Shown here: positions 11,394 through 21,351 of the stretch, piece by piece
How positions within the stretch are numbered: the stretch's first letter is position 1
How the letters are laid out: the number at the start of each line of letters is the position of its first letter
Made by a program: the position numbers and the translations under genes
The notes under the pieces: model-generated
Seen by the model: the letters and a program-made list of their open reading frames with translations, nothing else
What the model was told of the DNA's origin: nothing
Database searches by the model: none
Origin: Micractinium sp. NFX-FRZ
Lineage: Eukaryota; Chlorophyta; Trebouxiophyceae; Chlorellales; Chlorellaceae
Direction: 5' to 3'
Length of the DNA: 64,000 nt
Assembly: GCA_029339195.1 (NCBI GenBank)
Contig: JAPTJF010000005.1
Location: 62,001 to 126,000, forward strand

Positions 11394-12572
11394 CGAAGTC
11401 GTTGACTTGGGGATTTTTAATTTGTTATACACTGGAAGTGCTTGCATTCAATGTGAGACCGGGTGAGAGTAAGGGGCTCTGACGCGGGACGCCGCCCCCG
11501 CTCCCTCTCGTGACGCCACCACCTTTCCTCCCCTCCCGCCCCCATGCGTGAAATGTCACTATCACATGTTTTGTGCATCGCCACCCTCCCCTGTTTGCTC
11601 CCTCCTACCGCCCCCAATTCCTGTTTATCCCTTGCTATGCCACCTCATGTGAAGTTGTGTTGCCCCTTGGCGTCTGCTGTGCCCGTTGTACCTGTTCACA
11701 TGTTTACATTCAATCAGTGCCACGTATGACGGCCATGCGGTGCCGTGCGGTGTTCCTGCAACCGCTGCACCCGCAACTGCACACGGCTCCCCACCGGCTG
11801 TCGATCCTGCAACCAGCTCCCAAGGCAAGAGAGTGGTACAAGCAGTGCTGTGACGAACTGGGGGGGGCTGAAGACTCGGCTGAGGAGCGGTGCGGTGGCG
11901 GCAGACGGCGGTGGCCGGTGGTTGCACTGATGGGCAGCTCGGCTCTCTGCAGGTAAACACGCCGCAACATGTATGGACGGGCAAAGTCCATACATGCTTA
12001 ATCTGTAAGCATATTAAAAGCGCAAATAAGGCGGAATTGACGCCGCAGAGCGTATGCTATGCGTGCTGGGCAATGTGCCAGCAAGTTGTTTCTCTGACGG
12101 CACCAAGGTTAAATTCCTTTAACCTCAATCTGATCTGGGTGCCGCACTCCGTGCCCTGGGAGGTGCTGGCGAGCTTGGCCTAACAAACACTCGGTGAGGC
12201 TGCCGGGCTGGGCGCCGTCGCGCGCCTGCGGCGCTTGTTTGTGCCCAGGACAGCGGCAATGGGCACATCCAATGCCCTGCAAGTTGTCAGCGGCCCCCAG
12301 CCATTGCGCTCGGTTTTCTCTCTGTGCGAGCCCCCGGCTGTGGCGTGGCTGCAGCCCAAGCGCTTGAAGAAGGCGGGGGGAGCCCCCAATCAAAAATAAA
12401 CTTAAACCCAGACTGCCGCTCGCCAGCTACCTTGGCTGTCTGCCGCCGCCGCTGCCACTCTGCCCGAGCCGTCTCGTCTCCATCATATGCTTGTACCCAC
12501 CTGACCTCCCGCAGGCCCCAGCGTGGCAGTATCAGCGGCACGCACGCAGGCGGTGCAGCTGTGCAGTCGCAC
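11394..12572. other. Intergenic interval, esterase A to SULTR
   Basis: Nearly 1.2 kb with no convincing gene. Short forward ORFs near 11745-11956 and 12324 lack recognisable features. It holds the 3' UTR of esterase A (TGTAA at 12004-12008), a cluster of stem-loops at 11968-12144, and the 5' region of the SULTR gene. The frame upstream of 12573 stays open back to 12324, so a longer SULTR N-terminus is possible. Confidence 0.6.
11968..12144. other. Cluster of perfect and near-perfect stem-loops
   Basis: Four stem-loops lie within 177 bp. Positions 11968-11978 with 11986-11996 form 11 bp arms with a 7 nt loop. Positions 11994-12000 with 12006-12012 form 7 bp arms and overlap the first. Positions 12064-12072 with 12076-12083 form an 8 bp stem with one bulge. 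Positions 12098-12104 with 12138-12144 form a 7 bp outer stem enclosing an 8 bp stem (12106-12113 with 12118-12125) and a TTCC loop. The sequence is AT-richer than its surroundings. It may be a structured RNA or a 3'-end element; no known RNA family was recognised. Confidence 0.5.
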
Positions 12573-14298
12573 ATGGGCGGCGAGAGCGACGCCGGTGACT
12601 CTGCCTTTACGGCAGCACCCAACGGCCTGGGCGCCAGCAGCAGCATGGCTCCCAGCATGGACGGCAGCAGCGGGCTGACCACGCAGCGGCGCTCGCTGAC
12701 GCCCATGAAGCGGGTGGAGAGCCGGGTGCCTGTGGCAGATGTGCAGGAGCAGCCGCTGCTGTCGCAGGCGCGCAAGATGCTGGATGACCAGCGCAGCAAG
12801 TGAGAGGTTTTCATGACGTGGGTGCTGGGACGGTGGAGGGTTTTGGGACAGTTGGGCGCTTGCGTGCTGAGGCAGCGACTTGGGTGCTGATTGGGGGGTA
12901 GGGGCATGCTGCAGCTGGGTGCGTGCGGCTGTGTCGAGCGATGCATGCACTGGACGGCAGGCAGCGGCAGTGATGCTGCTGCGTTCAAACTTAGGGGCAC
13001 CGGCTCCCTTATGCATCCTGTGGAATTACCCGCAGCTGCATGTGTTTCTCTGCCACACCCGCCCCACCTCTACTCATGTTTGCATCCCTCCTAGGTACCG
13101 GGAGAGCACCCGGGGTTTTGGTTGGTACGACTGGCTCGGCTTCTTCCTCCCCTGCTTCGTCTGGCTCAAGGAGTACGACTGGCGCAACTGGCTGCTGGTG
13201 AGGCAATGGGTGTTATGTTGCAGGCAGGGCGGCACGGGGCGCTGGCTGTGTGTGCGGGCTGCATAGCCAGCGTGCGTGCCAGCGCTCAAGCAGCTGGAGT
13301 GCGCAGTGCATGCCAGATGTGTGCCTTTTGAAAATAACAGCTGTGCTTGGCCTCCAATGACCCGAGTTCCCTGCCCCTGGCCTTTGCAGTCGGATGTGGC
13401 AGCAGGGCTCAGCGTGGGCGCTATGGTCATCCCGCAGGGCATGTCATACGCCAAGCTGGCGGGCCTCCCGCAGGGTGAGCTGGCTGCTGATGTCGGCACA
13501 GGCGGCAGGGCCGTGCCTGTTGCAATGCTCACCGTGGGGCCCAAGGCCTGCTTGCTTGTGCCATGCCCTGCCCGGCCCCGCCTGTGCACGCCGTTTCTCC
13601 CTGCTTGCCCTGCCCGCCTCCTCGCCCCAAACACACTATCTCGCTCCGACCCACCACCCCCCGCCCCCGCCCCTCACTGCCCCTGCCACAGAGTATGGGC
13701 TGTACGGTGCGTTTGTGCCGTGCATTGCATACGCGCTGCTGGGGTCCTCGCGCCAGCTGGCGGTGGGCCCCGTGGCGGTCACATCCATCATGTTGGCCAA
13801 CGGCTTGTCTGGGATCTTTCCCGAGCTGGAGAACAAGGTGGGCGGGTCGGGGCAGGGTGCGGGCGAGCGTGCGAGGCAAGCTGGGTGGAGTTCATGTGCA
13901 GCGAGTGTGGGAGTGCGCGGTGCCTGGACCGAAGCTGCTCTTGTGTTTGCTGTGGCGCTCTCTTTCTCTCCAGCCTCCTCGTGACCATAAGCCGAAGTGA
14001 GGCAATGCTCAACAACCTCACCCGCCCCCTGCCACCTCCCCTCGCCCCTGTGCAGGACATCTCTGAGGACCAGCGGGCGACACTGCAGATGCAGTACAAC
14101 CACGCAGCCATCCAGGTGGCCTTTGTGGCGGGCTGCTTCTACACCGCCGTCGGCATGCTGCGCATGGGTGAGTCGGGGGTCGGCAGCTTGGCCGGCAGCG
14201 GCGGTCTGTGGGCGGGGTCCAGTGGGGACCAGAAGGCCACACCTGCCCTGCCTACCCGGCTTGAGTGCCCGGCAGTGCTGCATGCCCGTTCGCACGCG

Positions 14299-14361
<63 letters not shown>

Positions 14362-17300
14362 AGCTGCTGCTGTGTCGCCATCCTCACGCTGCCTCACTCC
14401 CCCTCCCTGCCCTGCGCCAGGCTGGGTCACCAACTTCCTGAGCCACGCCCAGGTGTCTGGCTTCATGACGGGCGCCGCCATCCTGATCGGCCTCAGCCAG
14501 GTCAGCAGCGCTGACGTGGCGCCAGTGGCAGCGCGTGCGGTGTGAGATGGCCTGCTTGCATCCTGCAGCCGCCTCGCTGCCCGTGCCGCAGTGTGCGGCA
14601 GCTAGGGCGGGGCTGTTGGTGCCCCCTATCTTCCCACAGCACATGCCCTCTCTCTGTACCCCCCTCTTCCCATGCGAACCGAGCAACCACCCCATCCCTC
14701 CTCTGCCCCCCTGCAGGTCAAGTACATCCTGGGCCTGACCATCGACCGTGCGGACCGCATCCAGGAGTACCTCACATTGATCTTCGACAATCTTTGGCAG
14801 TTTAAGTGAGTCGACAACCAAAGGGGCAAGCAGATGGGTGGATGGTGGGAGGGTGGTGGGCCTGCGCGGGCTCTGGCTCTGGCAGGCAGCAGTGGGGCAG
14901 TTGTGGCAACAGTGCCGAAAGGTGCAAGCCACCCCCTGAGTCACGCTTAGCCCTGCAGCTGGCACGATATTCGTGCTCGGGATTTGCCGGTCACTCCGCC
15001 CAGATTTCTTCTCGCTGACATGCCGCCATGAATCTGTGTCCCCCATCACTGCCTGCAGCTGGCACGAGTTTGTGATGGGTGAGCAGGGCGGGGCGGAGGG
15101 GGCAGAGCAGAGCAGGCAGGGCGAGTAGGCGGGGCAGAGTAGGCACAGCAGGCAGGGCAGGGCTGAGCAGGCAGGGCAGCTTTGCTGATCGTGCTCTGCC
15201 AGCCACGGGCACCAGCGTGCTGCGTGCACCGCACCATCTGTGCCATCCTGCCCGCCCCGCTGCCCCCTCCCCTGCTCTGCAGGCATGTCGTTCATTTTCA
15301 TCCTGCTGGCTGTCAAGTTCCTGTCACAGAAGTACCGGTGAGGGCAGGGCAGGCGGAGGTCTGATTGGTGGGGGATTGCTGTGAGACCGGTGGGGGCGGG
15401 TGGGGTTGGGGGGGGCGGTTGGTCGGGAGGCAGAGGTACTGGTTAGGGCAGGCGGGGTTGAGTCTGGTGAACCCTGTCCCCGCACCCTTGCCCTTCTTCC
15501 CTTTGCAGCCGCCTGACGTTCATGAAGGCGCTGGGCCCCCTCACCGTGTGCATCTTGTCCATCGCCCTCATGAACATCTTCAAGTGGTACGACGACACCA
15601 CGGGGCTCATGGTGCCGGGCAGCGGCGGCAAGACAAAGCCGCAGAAGGTGATTGCCGACATCGGCAAGATCCCAAAGGGTGAGTTAAGTCCTTGGTGGAT
15701 TCGTAGTTCGAGTGGTTTGTGGCAGGTGCCGGGAGGGCTGCGCGGGCGGCACCATGCTTGGCTGACCGAGGAATGGGGGCTGTTTGCGGGGGGCAGGCAG
15801 GGAGGGAGGTGATGGTGCCAGCAGGTGTAGTGCATGCTTGGCAGCTCGGCCTGGAGCGCAGATGCGCCGCGCTGCACCCCCGCTCATCCCGCCACACATC
15901 CCTGTCCCTGTGTTCACCCCCTGCCCCCCGCTGCCCCCTCCCCCCGCCAGGCCTGCCCGACTTCACGGTGGGATGGTGGGTGCCGCTGATTGACGTGGGC
16001 AAGCAGATGATGCTGGCCGTGCTCATTTGCTTCATCGACATCTGCGAGTCAATCTCCATTGCCAAGGCGCTGGCCCAGAAGAACAAGTGAGAGCCAAGCT
16101 GGCCGGGGGGCCACGTGGGAAGTGTTGGGGAGTGCGGCGGGGTGTTCTCTCCTGAGTGCCAAGTACCTGCGCAGAAGAACAAGTGAGAGCCGAGCTGGCC
16201 GGGGTGTGGCAGTGTTTAGGAGTGTGGCTGTGGATGGGGGTGAGCGGCAGGGTGGCCCTGCTCCATCGCCAAGGCGCTGGCGCAGAAGAACAAGTGAGAG
16301 CCAAGCGTGCTGGGATGTGGAGAACAGCGGCCAGCCGGGATGGGGTGTGCGGAAGTGGACAGGAGTGGGGCGGTGGCTGGGCGAGCGGCAGGGTGGTCTG
16401 CGACTGCCAGGTGCTGGCGGCAGGAGAGCAAGTGGGGCACGCAGCTACTGGGGAGCCTAGCTGGGGGGCAGGCGAGGAGCTCTCGGCAAAGGCGCAGGGG
16501 CGTGGGCTTCCCCGCTGGGCATGCCGCCGCCGCTGCTGCCTGTTGCTCTGCTGCCCATCTGCAGCCAAGCCCGCTTGCACGTCACCCCCCTCCCCACCAC
16601 AACTCACCCTCCCGTTCCCTTCCCTCCCCTCCTCTATTCATACCGCCAGGTACCAGCTGAATGCCACCCAGGAGCTGCGTGGCCTGGGGCTGGCCAACCT
16701 GTTCGGAGCCATGTTCCAGTGGTGAGGTCCCACAGCCATCAGCTGGTCCGGCTGGCCTTCGTGTGCCATGGCCTGGCGGTTTTGATGCTGCGCCTGCATG
16801 GGCACCCGCCGCTTCTGCGGCCCTGTGTGCACCAGCCTGCCCCCACACCGCCCTCACCCACCCTGGCCTGCACCGCTGTGTCACCTCTGTGCCCGCCCTG
16901 CAGCTACACCACCACTGGCTCCTTCTCACGCTCTGCCGTCAACAACTCCGTGGGGTGAGAGCGCTGGGGGGCTGGTTTCCTTTCGGACTGAAAGGCGCTT
17001 CAACTGTGGCTGGGGGATTGCCTGGGCTGGGTAGGGCGCTCGCTCCACTCTTGCTGGGGCATCGCCTGCCTGCCTGCCAGGCCTGGACGAGTGCCTGCCC
17101 GCTTGCCCCACCGCACCTCCCCGCTTCACGTCCACACCCCGCCCCCTCACCGTGCCAAGCCCGCGCCGGCGTCCTGACAGCGCTGCGACTTCCCTGCCCT
17201 TCCACCCCACCCCACCCCCCGCCCTGCAGCGCCAAGACCCCCCTGGCCAACTTTGTGACGGGCATCGTTGTGATGATGACGCTGCTGGTGCTGACGCCTA

Positions 17301-20300
17301 TCTTCACGCACATGAGCTCAAACGTACAGGTGGGGTGGTGGGCTGCAGCGGGTGGGAGGGGCGGGGCAGCATGGGTTGGTGCAGGCGATTGGGAGTGTGC
17401 GAGGGTTGCGGAGGCGGCGTCCCGCCCTCATCAGGGTCCGGGGGACAGGAGGGAGTGTGCGGGGGTTGCGGAGGTGGCGTCCCCGCCCTCATCATCTTCC
17501 ACCCACACACATCTGTGCACGTCCCATCATCGTACCGCACCGCCGGCCCCCAACTGAGCCACACATAACTGTCTTCTCCTGCCCCCCCCCCGCAATGTCA
17601 CCCCACCCCAGGGCGCCATCATCATTGTGCTGGCCCTGCTGGACTACCCTGAGTTCAATCAACGACCTAAGATGCCAACCTGTCCCCTTCGTTTGTTCCC
17701 CCCCATTAATTATCCCATCCCTCGACAGGGCGCCATCATCATCGTGGGTGTGCTGGCCCTGCCGGACGGCCCCAACTTCACCCAACGATATAAGGATGCC
17801 GACTTTTTGTTGTGGTTTGGTTGTTCCTCCCCAAAATCCAGGGCGCCATCATCATTGTGGGAGTGCTGGCCCTGCTGGACTACCCCGAGTTCATCTACCT
17901 GTGGCGCGTCAACAAGCTCGACTTCTTCGTCTGGAACGTCGCCTTCCTCTTCACCATCTTCCTGGTGGGTGGGCGGGGCGGGCGGGTGGGTGAAACCTAG
18001 GAGCCTGTGCGCGGTGCCACCCTTGTGTGCGACGCCATGCTGGCTGGAGGTGTGAGAGGTTGTGTGCTGTGACCGCGCCTTCCTCTTCACAATCTTCCTG
18101 GAGGGTGGGCGGGCGTGCCCTGGAGACGTGGGGGCGGTAGGGGGAGCATGCAGGGGCTGGGGCATCATGAGCGTGTGGGCGCGCCTGCGTTGTTGCCTGC
18201 CCTGCCCGCGTTCGCCTTTCCTTCCTGACCACCGCCCTACCCACTCGTGCCCACGCCCACACCCGGAACTCCCCGCCCCACCACCCGCGCTACCCGTTCC
18301 CTCCCAAGCAGGGCGTGGAGGTGGGCATCATCGTGTCTGTCTGCGTCAGCCTGCTGCTGGTCATCTACAAGATCGCTTTCCCCAGGATCACCACGCTGGG
18401 CAAGCTGCCGGGCTCCAGCGTGTACAGGTGGGGCCGGGCGGGTGTTTGCTGCTCAGAGAGGGGCTTCGGGCGGGAGAATGTGGGTGAAGAACGGGGCCGG
18501 CGCAGCGCTGGTTGTGGGCTGCTCATAGAATGGCTCTGGATAGGGGAGTTTGGAGGGAAAGGGACCCAAAGTGCCGCCTCTCTGCGCATCTCAAGACACT
18601 GGTCATCCATTGGCCCAACCCTCATGCCCTACCTCATCTTATCCTCTGCCCTCCTGACCTCTCCTTTACCCTTTCTCCCCTCCTGACCTAACCCGATCCT
18701 CCTGCCAGGAGCACCAAGATGTACCCCAATGCCGAGCTGCAGCCGGGCATGCTGATGCTGCGCATTGATGGTGAGTGCGCACTGCATGGCTTAGGGGAGG
18801 GGACTGGGCACGGTGGGTGAGCAGGTTTGCACAGCGTGCTGGCGCCGCGCTGCCGATGCACTTATGTTCAGCAGCAGGACTCGGCAACGCTCCTCACGCA
18901 CCTCGCTGTCTTGCTCTCCTTGCTACAGCCCCATCTTTTTTGGCAACATCCGTGTCAGCTCCACACTGATACAGTGTGCTTCATTGTGCCCCCCATGCTG
19001 CAACCCCCAACCTTGCTCCCAACATCGACCCCAGCTTCTCCTTCCTCAGTGTCTCAAAGTGCCGCCACCCTTCCTACCTGTTTGTGTGCCTGCAGCCCCC
19101 ATCTTCTTTGCCAACATCGAGTCGATCAAGGAGTTTGTGCGCGAGAAGGTGCTGATCAGCAAGAAGCGGCGGGAGGAGATGGGGGACCACATCCGCTTTG
19201 TGGTCATCGACATGTCGCCCGTCACAGACATCGACTCCAGCGCCATGCACTTCCTGGGTGAGCCAATCAATTAAAATCAATACATTTCAAGTCCACGGGG
19301 AGCCAGCAGCGGTCTCATGGGACTGGGTTGTGGGGGGGGAGCGTGTCGCATTGAAGTTGTAGGGAAATGTGCGGGAGCCAGGGGCTGGGTGGACCACACC
19401 CGCCCCGTTGCACGAAGGGACCCTTTCCCATGGGCCTTGCTGCCCTTCTCCAGCGCCATGCACTTCCTGGGTGAGCCAGCCAGGGGGGCGGGGGGGCTGC
19501 CGTGGGAGGTGGGCAGACCACACCCGCCCCTGTTGTTGGGTGATGGGTGATGCGCCCCTTCCCGTGTTGCATGACAAGGGGGCGGGGAGGAGATGGGCGG
19601 GGCACATGTGCCTTGAGTGGGGAGTTGGCAGCGTGAGCACGTCCCGGGCTGGGGCTCCTGCTGCCAAGCGGGGGCTTCTGAGGGATCGCAGGGAAAGGCC
19701 TCCCTGCTCTCTTCACCTCAATGCCACCACCAACCAACCAACCAACATACCTACCTGCCCTGGTGTTGCCCCGCAGACGACTTTATCGATGAGCTGGCCA
19801 CCGACGGAATCGAGCTAGTGCTGGCCAACCCCAGCCAGCAGGTGGGGGCGGGGCGGGGCTGCTAAGTGCGAGGAATGCTGCACCCTGTGTTGCAGGACAG
19901 GGGCGCAGGGGGCCCCTGTCGGCAAGGGCGGGTATGGCGGCTCCCATGGAGGCCCGCAAGCCTGTTTCAGCAAACACCCCTTTCTGTGCAGCCTTGATGC
20001 GTTGCGGACAGTAGGGGCCTGGAGTGCGGCTTCTGTGGCTGTGCCTGCCACGCGTCCGGCCCTGAAGCGGATCGCTGTAACCGCCATCCCTCGCTCTCAA
20101 CGCAGCCAACCAGCCAACCACGTACCTCCTACCTCTACTGCTCCACGCTGCAGGTCCTGCTGGCGCTGAAGCGCTCCAACCTTGTGAAGAAGATAAAGGA
20201 GGACAATGTGCATGTCAACATGGCGGACGCGGGTGGGTGGGCGGGGTGGGGTGGGGGTGTGCGGGATGGAGGGGGTGAGGTGTGGAGCGTGGGTGGGGGC

Positions 20301-20560
20301 GGCCACAGGGGGATATTGTGCGCGCTTGGCAATGTGAGGGTCGGGGGCGGCAGGGGGTTATTTGTATCTTATTAGTAGCCCTGCTAGGAGAAGTGGCGAC
20401 TGGCGAGAGTTGAGGCCTGGGAAGATGCTTGGCGGTCTTGCCAGGGGAGCCCCTCAGCTGTGCCTGACCCGCTGCTGCCCCACCCGCTGTCGCTGCCGCT
20501 GCAGTGAGCCACGCGGCGGCGGTCTACCGGCACGAGCAGCAGGGGAGCTACCACATCTGA
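12573..20560 (+). CDS. SLC26/SULTR-type sulfate transporter with STAS domain
   Basis: Twenty-one exons encode 702 residues from Met at 12573: 12573-12799, 13095-13197, 13390-13474, 13692-13837, 14056-14167, 14421-14500, 14717-14805, 15059-15078, 15283-15337, 15509-15678, 15951-16086, 16650-16721, 16904-16954, 17230-17329, 17842-17964, 18312-18427, 18709-18770, 19096-19257, 19777-19841, 20154-20232 and 20505-20560. A Ser-rich cytosolic N-terminus precedes about 10-12 membrane segments with SULTR hallmarks: [39 protein letters not shown] and [19 protein letters not shown]. The C-terminal STAS domain (about 560-690) contains [18 protein letters not shown], the core of plant SULTR STAS folds. It is expected to import sulfate by proton cotransport; plasma membrane or plastid location cannot be told. 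One exon (15059-15078) is only 20 nt. Introns 11, 14, 15, 17 and 18 contain decayed copies of neighbouring exon edges. The N-terminus could be longer, since the frame is open upstream. Confidence 0.92.
14303..14372. repeat. (CTG)n trinucleotide repeat in SULTR intron
   Basis: About 20 CTG units with one ACTG interruption, in the intron just upstream of exon 14421-14500. Confidence 0.9.
16156..16313 (+). repeat. Two decayed copies of the 3' edge of exon 15951-16086
   Basis: The real exon end (CAGAAGAACAA|GTGAGAGCC at 16076-16095) recurs at about 16170-16200 and 16280-16302, each with GTGAGAGCC intact. The second copy also keeps TCCATCGCCAAGGCGCTGG upstream. Spacing is about 100-110 bp. Both copies present a perfect donor. 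Confidence 0.9.
17612..17790 (+). repeat. Two decayed copies of the 5' edge of exon 17842-17964
   Basis: CAG|GGCGCCATCATCAT and CTGGCCCTGC occur at 17612, 17729 and 17842 (the real exon), with offsets of 117 and 113 bp. The first copy lost 9 nt and both become unreadable after about 45 nt. The copies keep an AG acceptor. Confidence 0.9.
18075..18114 (+). repeat. Copy of the 3' edge of exon 17842-17964
   Basis: GCCTTCCTCTTCACAATC with TTCCTGG repeats the exon end at 17941-17964. The donor GTGGGT has become AGGGTG in the copy. The offset is 137 bp. Confidence 0.8.
18929..18957 (+). repeat. Copy of the 5' edge of exon 19096-19257
   Basis: CAG|CCCCATCTTTTTTGG and CAACATC match CAG|CCCCCATCTTCTTTGC and CAACATC at the real exon, 167 bp downstream. 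Confidence 0.75.
19450..19480 (+). repeat. Copy of the 3' edge of exon 19096-19257
   Basis: CCAGCGCCATGCACTTCC followed by TGGGTGAGCCA is identical to the exon end and donor at 19236-19264. The offset is 214 bp, so the intron holds a second perfect donor. Confidence 0.9.
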
Positions 20561-21129
20561 GGCAAGGCACGGCGCGGCCCACGTTCAGCAGAGCCATGCG
20601 CCACCTGCGGCCCGCGACAGCCCGTGACCACGACAGCAAGAGTGCGTCCTTCTCGTGGCCCGCCAGGCACTGCGCTCCCCTGGCACTACACCGCCCTCGG
20701 TTCTCCAACTTTCTCAACTCAACTCCCCCTTTTCCAACCACCTACCGTGTCCCTCCCCCTCCCACCCTCTCCATTCACAAGTGCCTCCTTCCCTGCTTCG
20801 CCCCCTTGCCAAGTCGCTGCCCCGAGGGCACAGCAAACCCCTCCAGGGCAGCAAGCAGCCCATCACATGATTGCCCCGTGCTCAGCAGCACTTGGGACTG
20901 AACCCTCTTTCTTGCCCAGCTGACCATTCCCTCAAGGCCCGCCCCTCCCACCGCCGGCCATCCTCGTTTTCCCCAAGATCCCCTCCCTTTTCCAGCCACA
21001 AGCAGCACCGCAAGCTTTTTCCAACAAAGCACGTGCAGAAAGCCCGTGCCCCAATTTTGTGTGCCTCCCTGCCCCGCCCAGCCGCGCCCTCGCTGCGGCA
21101 GACTAATGAAGCTGCAGCCCCGCGGCTGA

Positions 21130-21248
21130 CCTGTGAACAGTCCAACCAATTCAACTGCTGACTGATTGCAGAGAGTCACGGGAAAGGCTGTCCTGTGAAC
21201 AATCCAATCAATCAACTGGCGACTGACTGACGAGAGTCACAGGAGAGG
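21130..21248. repeat. 60 bp imperfect tandem duplication
   Basis: CTGTGAACAGTCCAACCAAT at 21130 and CTGTGAACAATCCAATCAAT at 21192 start two units that both end in GAGAGTCAC plus GG-rich sequence. The repeat is intergenic. Confidence 0.85.
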
Positions 21249-21252
21249 GGGG

Positions 21253-21257
21253 TTACA
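21253..21257 (-). terminator. TGTAA poly(A) signal, coiled-coil gene
   Basis: TTACA on the plus strand gives TGTAA on the minus strand, 95 nt after the stop at 21352. Confidence 0.5.
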
Positions 21258-21351
21258 AAATGGGAGGCACCCACGAGATGGCACGCTGAGCCAGCCACGC
21301 ATCACAGCAGGCCTGCACCCTCCAGTTGCAACACGCGCCAACAACCTACCC

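Larger units (their letters stand above)
20561..21351. other. Convergent 3' flank, SULTR and coiled-coil gene
   Basis: About 790 bp between two convergent genes. It holds C-rich 3' UTR sequence, a 60 bp tandem duplication at 21130-21248, and a TGTAA (minus strand) at 21253-21257. No gene seen. Confidence 0.6.

Noticed and set aside
12098..12144. tRNA or SECIS element at the nested hairpin
   Set aside because: The 7 bp outer stem encloses only 33 nt, too short for a tRNA, and the SECIS quartet and apical AA are not in the required places.
13636..14481. 281-codon minus-strand ORF with a long Ala run
   Set aside because: It is antisense to the SULTR exons and the CTG repeat. Its composition is that of a GC-driven shadow frame and it carries no domain.
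17612..17790. The SULTR exon copies as true alternative exons
   Set aside because: Both lose the reading frame or the membrane-segment sequence within about 45 nt and have no matching donor, so they look like decayed copies.
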